This document shows, in pieces, positions 12,801 to 28,200 of a DNA stretch of 64,000 nucleotides. Under the pieces are notes generated by a model that saw only the letters and a list, made by a program, of their open reading frames with translations, did not search any database and had not been told where the DNA came from. The DNA is from Fomitopsis serialis. Lineage: Eukaryota; Basidiomycota; Agaricomycetes; Polyporales; Fomitopsidaceae. The position numbers and the translations under genes are program-made. The stretch lies in assembly GCF_022376445.1 (NCBI RefSeq), contig NW_025954961.1, positions 1,054,001 through 1,118,000 on the forward strand, written 5' to 3'. The first letter of the stretch is position 1. Every line of letters begins with the position of its first letter.

Positions 12801-15626
12801 GCGTATCTTAAGAGAACAACGTGCCCTTCTGCGCGGAATGTCCTCGATCTCTGCTATGGCGGGAACGACAAGCACGCACCGGATCGCGTGCCAGAACCGC
12901 TTGTAAATGTTTGGCTGTTGGTCAGTCTGTGGATCTGTCTCATGTTCACGACTACTCATGCTATACAGAATTTGCCACCAACCTTGAATGGACGGTGAGC
13001 TATGTTTACCGTCTGGCATCTTTCGCGGTTTCCCTGTCAGTGAGGACTGGTGTCTGGCGCATGGATATTTTCAGCTCATGCGACTCATGTCTCAGTCCAC
13101 ATCTCGATGAGATGCATCTTCGAGCTCGACTAGACAGTTGCCGCCATTGCTTGAAGGCGCTGGCCTAGGCATGCATCTGTCTGTATTTATGCACAGCGCG
13201 AAAGGGACATGCGTTACCAGACGTGATTTTACTGTGATGCGGCTGGTGCGTGGTGTCAGCCTTAAGCCGTGGCCACCGGGCAGTATATCGGGTTCATGAA
13301 CTCACCGCGACATCGCCGTGCTAACTTCACCGCGTCGAGCAGGAGTAAAGCGCACGTTTTCAGGTACTGAAGTCCAAGCCCGAGCAGTCGGGCACCGCAC
13401 CTGGTCGATGTATCGAGGCAAGTCTGTGTTCATGTGCACTGAAGGGATATGAATTGCATTTAACCTTTTGGACGTTCAAGAACGACGACGGTCAATACGC
13501 GCTGTGTGGCTGTTCCCTTCATCCAGACGGCTTTTAACGACCCGGTTCGAGCTTCCATCTCTGTTTCTGAACAGGGGGCATCCACATCTTATCAGTAGAA
13601 TATACCGCATTGTCGCTATACGAGCTTATACTTTGGTACTACCCGAGTGTCTCACTGCCAGTGTACGGTCAGGTGTGTACGGTAAGCGTACGTCAACGTA
13701 GTAGGATGGTACGTCTTTCGATTGACTGATCTCTGTAGGCGTCATAACTGCGAAGAGCGAAAGGCGCGCCTCGAAATCACAATGTCAATATTAATTGCAA
13801 ACGTTCCTGTGCGAGACCCATCTCAGCAGTGATAGTTGAAGTACTAATCTGTCGTATCATTTCCTCTAGTACCCATAATCGTCCAAATATTGATCATTTA
13901 GCTTTTGGTAATGTGCGAACGTCCCAAGTTTACGTCGTAGCCCGGGTCAGCCTGAGTGCAGAGTCGTACACCTAGTGAGTGGGTATCACAACGTCACGAC
14001 TAGGCCGTTGAAAGCGCAACTTGATGGTCCTTCTGTATCAGGGATCCCTTGACGACGTGTCGGATATTTGATTCAATGTTCGAACCACCCGGCTACGTGA
14101 CGACGTGTTCGAATTACTAGGAACTTCAGGTGGCACTGGCAGCCACAACTGCCGCCTCACGTTCCGGTTCATCGCCACATGCTCGCAATAGAACATCCAC
14201 TCAGCCCAGCCTCGGCTTACACTCTCCGCCTTCCTCTGAGCCTTAAGTTAAGCTTCGATCTCATACATATGAATTTCATCGCTGCCGGTTCTGCTAGCGC
14301 AGTGGAACTTGGCAAAACCGCCGGTATGATCGTAACAGGTCGTATAGAATATAGCAGTGACAAATTACAATCGACCAACAATCGATCATGCCAATCATTG
14401 CTGCTGAACAATTCAACGTACAACTCAAAAGGAACACTGAGCGGTTACTACATCCTTTCAGTCAAAGGCGCGATGCAATCACTGCATGTGTGCCTAAGAA
14501 TCACTGAAGAAGGCGCCAGCTCGGTGAGCAATCGGGTGCATCCTCTCGCTCCCGAGGCTTATACTGTATCTGTCCCAAGATCTGTCCCCATCATCGTTGC
14601 GGTGTGCCTGCCTTTTAATCCGGTCTGGCAATCGTTATCGACAAGCTACACTGCGGATGTTGCTATTCTGGTTTCCGTGCCGTCTCTTCTAACCTACGTA
14701 TAGGCTGAAGTTGGGCCCTGTGCTCGCAAGAGCCTATCTGTACTGGCAGTATGTGACAACCCCTCGGCGAAGCATGATACTTCTGACATTTGCACATACT
14801 TGATCCGTCGACGGAATTTAGCCAATCAGCGGGGAAGCCTATCGGTGTGATCAGACTAATTGCAACGCTCTAGAGTCTAAGTATTCCTCCGCCGTACGCA
14901 CAGACCTGGAGAATGAGACGTCGTCATGCAACCGGAGCTTCCTGAAATGATCAAGGTTACGCGTTTCAAACCCACTCGCTTGACCTTGAATACAATGTTA
15001 TCTTCCTCCCAGTTGATCCCACTGAGCCCATTCAGATGTCGGAGGCATTGGTGTCGACGGTTGGGCCGTTTCAGTCAATGGTTGAATTTTCTCTGAACAG
15101 GTCTGCTAAGCAGCTTGGGAAAATGCTGAGCAAGGTCTCTGAATCCTGACAAAGCGTATACCACTTGAGGAACCGAAACTCTGAGTTTGATTATGATTTG
15201 ATCCCGCGCCGAGACCATGCGCTGTCCGCCACGCATGGCATGCACTAGGATTAATTTCCGTACGGCATGGAATGGGTCTTGTACATTGCTGGCGTTTCGT
15301 TTGTTGCAGCGAACGGACAACGAAGCAGAAGAGGCTGGTAAATGCACAATGAGCAGTGGGACTAGACACGCCCGGTCAGGCCCCGGCGAACCCCGAAAGG
15401 AAGCGACGAGCGTTGGCAAGCTGCTGAGCTAATCGCAGTGTAACATTACTCGAAAATGGGCTCGAAATCCCAATTACCCTTTACTTGAGCACGCCCAGGT
15501 CCCGTCCAGCTGCAACGCACTGCTGCCAGAACACGGCTCAGGGTCGACCCTCCCTGCCCGTTCGTGGACCCACACGCTCTTCTGTTCTCTCAACACCGTA
15601 CGCCTCCCGCTCGCTCGCTCTCCGGC
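9867..15626. other. Gene-poor 5.7 kb region
   Basis: No gene could be modelled. Coding-like islands occur on the plus strand: 11340-11487 (reads GNIRLWVGGYPFVRVHFAHV then a short tail, followed by a GT donor), about 11950-12140 (HNFKLHYIHDGYRRLALLRP continuing to a YVDDDFEGIARF stretch) and 12125-12260, plus a 174-codon open frame at 14179-14703 with no known motif. They do not join into one frame. The region could be a decayed multi-exon gene, an unrecognised fast-evolving gene, or chance. I see no terminal repeats, tRNA or long low-complexity tract. Confidence 0.35.
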
Positions 15627-18678
<3,052 letters not shown>

Positions 18679-21600
18679 TTACTCCTCGCGCGGGGCACGG
18701 GCCTCTGGGCTGAGGCGGAGACATGACGGGAGCCTGCGCGGGTGGGTATGTCCTGCCGTGCGGAGGCATCCGTGTTCCGTGCCTGGGGGCGCGCTTTCTG
18801 GTGTACATTGATTCGAGGCTCGGCGGGGACTCTGCTGTCATCCCTCGTCGGCCTGTGTTGCGCATTCATTGCTGTCTATGGTTATCGGATTCACCGTGGA
18901 TGGATCTCTTCTTCCGATTCGAAACTTCCTGGTTGCGTTCGCGTCCGGGCTGTCAACGTCAGCGGCGGGCAGTGCGTGCTCACCCCCTCCACCCTCCTCC
19001 GCCCCGTCCCCCGCCTCCTGTCTGCATGGCGCGACTGCACCCCGGTCTGAGCTCGCCCTCTACCTCTTTATTCCCACCTTCATAATCCCGACGCCCGCCC
19101 TACCAGGGACACTCGAGACCTGTCCTGCCGCGCTGCCCGGTCCCGTACTGCATGGCTCGTTCGCATCTTCGTCTCTGCATCGCATTCAATTGTACATATA
19201 CCATATGCATGTACTACCAGCACGTCCACTGCCGCTCATTCCCTGCAACCGCCCATCCTCGCACTCCTTTGGCATTCATTCATCACTGATTGGTGTTCTG
19301 TGGTCAACGGTCGCAAACGTCACGCAACTCATCCGTATCCGTATTCATATAACCATCGCTATTCTTCTGCTGCCCCGTCCGCCTCCACCCGCGTCTGCGC
19401 CGGCGGAGGCGGACGGCCGTACATATCCCCCTACCTGCCTATACATATTCACCCGCTACTTAGTTAGATCGGCTCCCGGTATTCGACGCACCAAAGGAAG
19501 TATATTAGGTTCCGTTCTATACCCGTGTGGTCTTTGCTGTACGTACGTACTCGAGGATGGATTAGGGTTAATGCGTGCTTGTTCGCTCGATCGGACAGCC
19601 GGACGGTGTGCTTATCGAGTGCAGGTCTCGCCGCCGGTCTCGCTGTGGCCGGGCCTGCAGACAGTGATATCAGACTTTCCGAGGGACAGACTGTACCCTG
19701 TCAGCTCGGAGCGTGATGAGAACAGGACGGGACGGGACAGGACAGAGGGCATGCCACGCGGGGAGATCAAGGTACGACTGCCCGTCGCCGACGACCGTCG
19801 AACGTCGACGTGCGGCAGCCTATCTGGAAGGCCGTCTGCCCAGTGCGCAGGCGGTGGTGATTGCACTGGCGGCTGAGCGGGCCCACTCAGTCCTCCCGTC
19901 AGGCGCGGCGGCACTCCGGAGTCGCTGGCAGCAGACAGATTGCGCACGCCCGTCTGCACTGTCCAACCGTGCAGTATACGCACCGAGTCCTGGGCTGTGG
20001 TACGGGCGCTGCGGTGGTGCCGTAGGCTGGCCCCTCCCGCGCGCGCGTTCACGCGCCGTGGTGACGCTGATCTGCTGGCCGGTCATCATTCGTGGGACGG
20101 ATGCGGAAACCTGTGTCGCTGAATTGCGAGGGGCGGCGCGGGGCTTGTGTTAGGTTTGATCATAGAGTGCTGCGAACGCACTGGCACTGGTCTGCGCCGT
20201 GGTGGCGCGCGGCGCTAGAGCGCGCGAAGGATCATCGCAGCTGGAAGATGATTGGGAGTGCGGCCGGGCTGTGCGGGCTGTCCTTGTTTGCCTCGGATGG
20301 GATCGCGGGCAGCAGTGCTGGTGCGGGGGCACAGCGCGAGCACGCGGGCTGCGCACAAGGTTCGCGGAGGACGGCGAAAGGGGTACGTTGTTGTGCGATC
20401 TGTGTCTGGTTAGAGTTCGTAGGACGGAGGCAAAACGAGCGCGCGTGCGGGAAACGTGCGAAGAAGCCGCGGGGAGATGTGGAGCTCTCCGAGGTCCTGG
20501 CCGCGCGAGCCAGTGGCGGCGACGGTGGACGGAGGCCCAGGGGCTCATAGGCCTACAGACAGCGGCCCTCCCGCTGGGAGATCACAGGGAGAGTTGCCGG
20601 AGGCCGGTGACGGGACGCAGGAAGGGCTATTCATAATCGAATTCATTCGTCGTGCAGGTTGCCTTCCGCGTTTGGGCTGGCCGTTGTCAGAGCCCATTGA
20701 GATCGAAGGCGTATGCCGGCATGCGCGATGATACCTAGCGTGCCAGCCCGAAGAATGCTCCTGACTCACGCCTCCTGCGTCACGGCGCGTCCATGGGCCG
20801 TCCCGTCTGGGCTCAGAGTGGGAGTTGCGGTGAAAAGGGAGCGCAGGAGTGGCGCGGGGCGAGCACGCGTGCCGCTGGACTGACGAGACGGGGTAACGGG
20901 CGAGTACGTACAGATTACGGGTCGCTGGGCTTTGGGGGCGCTAGCGCGTTCATAGATCATATCTTGGTTCATTCAAGGACGTCGAGCTTCGAGGGTCGCG
21001 ACACCCGGCATTCAAGCACGCGTGCGTCTCGAGACTCGAGTGCACGCTGGCAGTGGTGCTATACAACGGGAGGGGACGCGCGCGCTGACACTGGCATGGT
21101 GAGTGGACATGCGAATGGGGGATGGGCCGGAATGGAGGGCAGGCGCCTGGTGCGGGGAATCGAGGTGCCCGCGGTGCTTGGTTGGGCTGCGGGCGGCAGG
21201 CGGAGGGTCGGGCACGCGCTGGCGGCGGGCCGCGTCGCGTCGGTGGCGGCAAATCTGGGCGATCGGAGAAGCGTTGGCGTGGAGGGTCAATCGGCTTGTG
21301 GCGCAGAAGGCGGGGGCGCGGACACTGCATCGGCGGCGTGCGCGCCTGTGTCGCGAGCCGGCGGTACGCGCGAAGAGCAGGCACGGGAAGCGCGTTGTGG
21401 GCGTCCTCCTTCGGGGGCGGGCGGCGGGCGAGCGTGCTGCCGCCACTCGCTGGCGGCGCGCGGGACCCCGAGAGCGGGGACGAGGGTCTGTGGGAACGGC
21501 GCGCGGGGACCCTCGAACTGACCCCCACGCAGCCAATGGGGACCCCGGCGCGGCTCTGATGGGATGTGGCGATAGGGCTGGTGGGGAGTGCCGACGGGCA

Positions 21601-21941
21601 CCTGCCCGATCGGGCGCGCGCGTTCGATCAGAGATGGGCTGCGAAGATTCCGGCGGAAGAACCTTGCGTGCTGCGCCCCCCGGGGAGTGCTGGCGACGGC
21701 GGCCTGGTGCTGGGGGTCTGTGGCGGGCGATTCCGTGCTCGGTGCAGGCGGTAAGTCCACCGTTGTCCCACAGACAGTCTGTCCCACACCGCGCACTCTA
21801 CAAATACGTTCCGCTGCCACCCATCCTCCCCCGTCTTCTCGCGCCGCGCCAATTCAAGTCTGGCGAATCCTCGCCCTCCCGCAGCTTCTCCTCTTCTCGC
21901 CTGCACGCTACCGTCTTCTTCGTGCATCCCTCCCTCCAGCC
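18679..21941. other. Long GC-rich intergenic or untranslated region
   Basis: This is the kinase 3' side and the HSF-gene upstream region. It has long overlapping open frames on both strands caused by high GC, including a 335-codon plus-strand frame at 18869-19876, but none shows a motif, codon bias contrast or splice structure. The last 200 bases before 21942 are pyrimidine-rich, as in many fungal leaders. No RNA gene seen. Confidence 0.4.
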
Positions 21942-24128
21942 ATGGCTGATCTCTACCCCCAGACCTACTCCAACCGCCAGCCCTCCTACCACCGCCAGGA
22001 CCAGCAGCAGTACCCCGTCCAGAGCACCCAGGGCATCGTCTACCCCCAGCTCCTCAACACCTCCCAGCCCGCCCCCGTCTCCGATGACCACCAGTCCCCT
22101 CCCCGCAGGAGCAGTCCGCGTCCCCCACGCGTGAGTCCGACTCCCCCAAGCACGATACCCCGCCCGCACAAAAGTCAGAGAACACCCCGCAGCAGCAGCA
22201 GGCTGCCAAACCACAGGCGACGTTCCTGACCAAGCTTTACGCGTAAGTGGCACCCCGCCAGCTCGCCCTCCACGCGCCCTCACCACTGCGCCCTCAGCCT
22301 CCTAGAACGCCCCGAAAACCACCACATGATCCGCTGGGACCCAGCAGGCGAGCACATCATCGTCGAGCGGCCTGAGCAGCTCGCGTTGCACGTCCTCCCG
22401 AGCGTATATCGCCAGTCCCGCTTTGCCAGTTTCTCTCGGCAACTCAACGTGAGCCGCACCGACCGTTTAGCCTTCCCCGGCGCGTCGTTGATGCGCTCGC
22501 TAACACCTGTCAATGCTGTCATGCAGATCTACGGTTTCATGCGCAAGGTCAACCTTCGCAACGTCGATCCCGCCATTGACGACCCCGACGCGAGCACTTG
22601 GTGTACGTTACTCTGTTATACACGTGACCCCGCTGGCATGGTACTCATCCCCGACGTCCCCGACGTCCCCAGCACACCCGACCCTGAACCGTCACTCACC
22701 TGCGGAAGTGGTCGCCAACTTCAAGCGTCGCGTCCCCCCACGTCTCCCCAAGCCTCGCAAGCGTGACAATGAGGTACCCGCCATTCCGCCGTCTCGACCG
22801 CCACTCGGTACGAAAAGTATCTCACCCTATTGTAATCCACTTAGACAAATCTTTTGTCCAGATACCGGCGGACGGCCTCGTGGGTTTTCGTCTCCAGGCT
22901 CCTTCACGCCTATCGGTCAGGCGGGCGCACCGAGCTGGTCCTCTGGTTACGCGCGTGGAACGCTGCCTCCATTGACGGTTCCCTCAGATCCGCCAATGTC
23001 GTCGCACGCCATGTATTCGCACTCGTCTCACATCACGCACCCCATAACGCCCACAGACGATACCCCGTCCTCAGCGTCCTTCAGCCCGATGACGTACCAG
23101 AGTGCGCCGCGCGACGCGATGATGCTGCCGTCACCGTCGTCGCAATACCCATACACAGAGCAGACGAGTAACAGCTGGGGCTTTTCGCCCACGAGCACGT
23201 CAAGTCATTCGTCCGGCAGCTTGTCTAGCTTGCTGAACCCGAGTACGAACATGAACGGCGGCTACTCAAACGCGTCGCGCCCAACCCCGCCGGCCATTAA
23301 CACGCACTCGTCCTACGGTAGTGTTCCCATGAGCCGAGGCCACTACAGCGCCGGTGGCTTGTCGCCTGACAGCAGGCCGACGTCGGGGTACTCTGTGTCG
23401 TCGATGTCATCGATGCCGGACGCGTACGCCGAGTCCCCCAACACTATGGCCACCACGACTACTCGAGACCCAACTCTAGCCATCACCCGTCGTCCGCTCG
23501 GCCGTTGACGCCCTCGTCTTCGAGGCCGCCATCTTCAAAATCATATAACACGAGTTCGCTGAGTATCCGGAGAGCGCGAAGGCACAGCCAGGCGATGCAT
23601 CCCTATCCGTCTCCATACGGTGAGCACCCGCCGTTGTCGGCAGGATCTGAGCGACCTTCGAGCTCGCCACAGCCTGATGAACACCCGGGCAACATCACGC
23701 GGGTGCGGAGCATGATACAGCTCAACTCGACGGATACGTATGGCTTTAATCCGGCGCAGGCCGACTTCGCGTATGGGGCAGTAGATGACGGGCATGTGTC
23801 GCACCACGGCCACGGGATGTACGTGAACACGGGACGAAGCGTGAGGCCGTCGACATCTGCGTCAAGCCTCTCGACATCGAGCTCGGCGGCGAACACGCCG
23901 GGAGGCGACGGGTTTGGGCCTGGGGCGGGCGAGGCGGACATTAACCGATGTGAGTAGTTCGTCCGCTCTGTGCGCGACGCGCAGCGCTGGAGGCGCGGCG
24001 GTGGACGGTCGCTGACTTGGCGTGCTTTTTTTTCTCGTTGTGGTTGTGGTTGGACATTAGTCTCACCCGACTTCGGCTTCGTACAGATGAACGAACACCT
24101 CCCGCACTACGCTAAGGGCGAGATGTAG
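21942..24128 (+). CDS. HSF-type DNA-binding transcription factor
   Basis: This is a nuclear regulator with a winged-helix heat-shock-factor DNA-binding domain. After a Gln/Pro-rich start (MADLYPQTYSNRQ) the domain reads FLTKLYALLERPENHHMIRW, then FSRQLNIYGFMRKV carrying the recognition helix, and NFKRRVPPRLPKPRKR as the basic end; introns split it at conserved points. The remaining 400 or so residues are Ser/Pro/Thr-rich without a response-regulator domain, so Skn7 is unlikely; a clear HR-A/B coiled coil is not evident, so it need not be the heat-shock factor itself. The last exon encodes SPDFGFVQMNEHLPHYAKGEM before TAG 24126-24128. One base (C) is missing in each of two C runs, near 22103 (before the domain) and near 23437; without them the protein would stop early. 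No similar gene lies nearby. Confidence 0.87.
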
Positions 24129-25263
24129 GTCTGCCCGCGCGCGTGCGCCACTCGGTTGTCGGCCCCGGTGTCATGTCGAGCGTGTGTGGCGGGGCAGGGG
24201 GCGCCGTGACGTCTCGCTTGCAAGTGATCGGCGGGGGAGTGGCTGGGGGCCACGGAAAAGGTCTGATCGCGGTGCCGGGAGCATCTGCCACTCTGTCCTC
24301 TGTCTCACATCTCTCCATCTCTCCATCTTTGTTCGCTCGTTCATTCATCACGATCATTTGACAAGGACTCGTACCGGTGGCTGGTTTGTCGCTTGCCCAT
24401 ATCTCGGTCTTTCCATCTCTCACTCTGCTTTGCAAAGCTGTTCGCTGTATTCGTTAGTTGCTTTCGCCTCCTCCTTACTCGGTCCCTGTACAATGCTCCA
24501 CCGTCTTTTCTTCTGGTAATTCGCGCTGCCATGTATATATCCCAGATACCAAGATGCGCATTGATATCCTCCTTCTGGCTGTGAGCGACGTGATTTACGC
24601 TGGGGCATCAGCAGCCCCGGCGCGCGTGCATTGAATGGAATGCAATATGTGCATGTCAATGGGGAGACAGTGCGGCCGTGGATGTATCGGCGCGATCATC
24701 ATAGAACGCTGGGAGGCTTCTGCTGTGGCCTGTTCAGTAGACTCATGCCAGCTGCTGCATGCTTATCCAACTCCGCGGGAGCATCTGACCGGAGGGTCCG
24801 CCGTACGCGTGCAGCATTTCACATCGCGTTCTGTTCCGCTTTGGGGGGCATAGCCGTACTGAGACGAGGCGCGCAGCAGCGTTTACGGCGGTTGCTACTT
24901 ACGCGAGGCGGGCGCGTCCGCTGACGCGAATGTAGCCATGCGAGCTCGACACGGCGGGTGCGCCCGATATGCGCCTAGCGGGTGGGTGAAAATGGCGACG
25001 AGAGCGAGCGTCGCGGAGATGGAGGGGACGATGGGGGACTGGGGGGGCGAACGATCAGGCGGCTCGCGTGGCGGGCGGTGGCTGAAGATGGCGCCGCGCG
25101 ATGCGATTGCGATGTGTGCGTGCGCGGCTCTCCTGCGTGATCGCGTCGATTCCTCCATCCTCTTCCGGCCCAAATCCGTCCACTGCCCTGCCTCGGCCGT
25201 CCCACTTCGGCCACGTCCGTCCAATCACGCGTCCTTTTGAGGCCCTGATACGGACCGCCGCCC
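24129..25263. other. Intergenic, HSF 3' side and CLASP upstream
   Basis: No gene recognised. It contains the HSF-gene 3' untranslated region and a GC-rich upstream region of the CLASP gene. Open frames on both strands are short or mutual shadows. Confidence 0.4.
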
Positions 25264-28200
25264 ATGGCGGACGCAGAGTCCAAGTGCAGAGGCTCATCAG
25301 CCAGTGCAGCAAAGCAACCGGTCAGTCTGCCTGTCGTCGTGTAGCGCCGGGTGCGTGCCGTCATACCAAGTGCTCATTCCGGGTGCAGATGTCGACGCGA
25401 AGGTGGACGCGCTCGCGAAGCTGCAGGTCGAGTTTGAGAATGGCGCGGAGGTGCGTGTGCGGACGCGTTCGTCGTGCAGCAGCCTCACCCGAACGCGACT
25501 TGCGTAGATCCCGGACGCGGACGCGACCCTCACCGTGTTCAAGGCCTGCCTCAGGACCGCAAACCAGCATCTTTCTACGGCGACACTGACCGCGCTGCCC
25601 CCGCTCCTTCCCCTCCTCGTCGCCCGGCATACGCTGACGCGTTCAACGTCCAACGTGCCCAACTCGCCCACGACGTCCACATCCTCTACGAGCCCGTCCG
25701 CCGTTGACGCGCATTCACTCCGCCAAGTGCTCAGCGCATTCTTGCCCTCAGGCGGGATCATCGAACGTCTCGGCGACAGCAGGGAGAAGTCGCGAGAGAA
25801 GGCGCGCGAGGCGCTCGTACTGCTGGGCGGGTTCGCGTTCCGGAGTGGGGGGACGAGTGCGATGATGAACCGGTCGCGCGAGGGGAAGGGCCCCGAGACC
25901 CCCATGCAGATTTTCGAGAAATATTTCAGGGAGCTAGGGCTCGCGAGCAAGGTGTGGAGGGTGCGCGAACAGGTACGTCTCAGTGCTCTGTTCATGTTCC
26001 GGATGTCTGACAGCAGCAAACGCTGTGGGTGTCCATAATCTCTGCTTCATGGCGCGGTGGAGTACAGGCCGTGCTGACACTCGTGCACTTGCGCCGCGCG
26101 CACCACCTCTTTCCCATCCGGGCATACCTTCCAGCGCTCGTCGAGGCCCTCGAAGACACCGACGGGAATGTGCGTGAATGCGCGCGGCAGTCGGTCGTCG
26201 AGCTGTTCACGGGGCCCGGCGTGACGGATGCGGCTCGGGCGGACCTCAAGAAAGAGATGACGAAGAAGGGCGTGCGTAAGACCATCGTCGACAGCGTGCT
26301 CTTGCGCGTGCTCGCCGGCGGCAGCGGCGGCGCGAGCACCCCGGGCACCATGAGCGACGCGGGCTCGGAGAATGGCGACGCGGCCCAGAAGGAGTACGTT
26401 CCCCCGAGCATCGCACTCATGAATCGCCGGCCGACGCAAGCTGCCGTTGCTGGCCTCCCGCGGACTGCGAGTCAGAGCAGCGTGGGCAGTGCGCCGCGGC
26501 CTGCAAGTCGGTCCGCGATGGTGTCACCCCCGCCCGTTGACAGCCCTATTGCTGCCTCCGCGAGCGGTTCAGATGTGAAGCCCGTTTACGTGAGTGACAT
26601 GCGAGGGGTGTTTCTGCTTTGATTACCGGGGCTGATCACGCATATACTCAGGTTGCATCGGTGCACGACCTTGAGAACGAATTTGCGTCCATGCTCAGAC
26701 ACTTTGAGGTGGGTAACCTGCCAGCACACAACTGGTCTTTGATCTGATCGCCTTTCGGCTTCCAGGGCAGGGAGAACGAGCACAATTGGGCGGCTCGTGA
26801 ACAGTCAGTCCAGCGTGTGCGCGGATGCTCAAGGGCGAAGTCCACACACGTTTCCATGACGCGTTTTTGTTCGGATTGAAGAATAGCTTTATCAACGCAT
26901 CCCTCAAAACGGTACCTTTTGTTCGCACAGACACAATCCGCTGACCGTGCTGACACTCCGTCAGCTTGCCAGTTTACGTACAACGGTCGCCGTGAACACG
27001 TGCATGCTGTATTCGGAGCTCGCCGTCGCGCTCGGCGCCGACCTCGATCCGTGCTGCGAAGTGCTGTACTTGAATCTCCTGCGAATGGGCAGCCTGACCA
27101 AGAAAATAACAGCACAGCACTCGCAAGACACCGCGGACACAATTATGGCCCACGTTTCAGCTCAACCCCGGTTCGTGATTCCAACGCTGTGGAATTGCAT
27201 GCAAGATAAGTCCGTTCAGATGAGACATTACGCCCTTGGACATGTACAGGTATATCTTGATGTGCACGGAGCACGCGCGAAGCATGCCATCGAGTCTAGC
27301 GGCGGCGTGGACCACCTTGAGAAGACCATCAAGAAAGGCCTGGGAGACCCGAACCCCAAGGTTAGGGATAATGCTCGGAAAGCGTTCTGGGCCTTCGAAA
27401 GCATCTGGTCAGAGAAAGGTGCGGCCATCTTGAACACCTTAGATTCGACGGCGAGAAAGCAAGTGGAGAGGGCATGTCCTAATCCTCATGCTGTCGCCGC
27501 TCTTTCAACGACGGAAACTCCCAAGCCGAAAAAGAGCAGCGTCGCGGCGGCCATTGCTGCTACACGGGCGAAAGCGAAGGCCAATGCCGCCGCGCCTCCA
27601 AGCCTGCGCCATCAGGCCACGAGCACCTCGCAAGCTGTGCGAGCGATGTCACCAACCGGCAGGCACGATATGTCCCCTCCATTGACCGCGAGTACGTCCA
27701 TGGGCAGCGTGCGCGCCACGTCTCCGACAACTCGATCTCCACCGAGATCGAGAATTATTTCGGGCACCATGTCGCGGTCCGTCAGCTCAGGGACCACTAC
27801 GTCTTCACGGCCGCGGACTTCTTCTGGTCAACCTCCCCCGGCTTCGCCGCCGTCTCCCACTCCTGGTCCCGGTTCCGCGTTTCGCAGGCGCGCATCGTCT
27901 CCGCTCGTCGTCCCCCCTTCACCACCGAAGTCACCTCCGAGTAGTCAGTCTGTATTCCGGCGAGCGGTGCACACAGCATTGCCTGCGTCTCCGCCTTCCA
28001 GCTCGGTAATCACATTCACCGACCCTGCACATAAGCCAGGGCGGCCAGCAGCTGCTGTGCCGTTGCCCCGGGAGTCATTGTCAATAGCAGGCATGCACGG
28101 GCATCCTGGCACTGAGGAAGAGTCCCTGCTTTTAGCCATGAAGATCCCGATCCCTGAAGATAGCGACTCCGATATGGACGAATCCGTCAACCTGCTGTCG

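Noticed and set aside
18869..19876. 335-codon plus-strand open frame after the kinase gene
   Set aside because: Low-complexity composition of a GC-rich region, no motif, and it runs through what should be the kinase 3' untranslated region.
20793..22134. Several overlapping open frames of 145-343 codons on both strands before the HSF gene
   Set aside because: They overlap in up to five frames at once and are Arg/Gly/Ala-rich, as expected for chance frames in GC-rich DNA.
25297..26019. 240-codon minus-strand frame opposite the CLASP gene
   Set aside because: Antisense shadow of a conserved exon chain on the plus strand.
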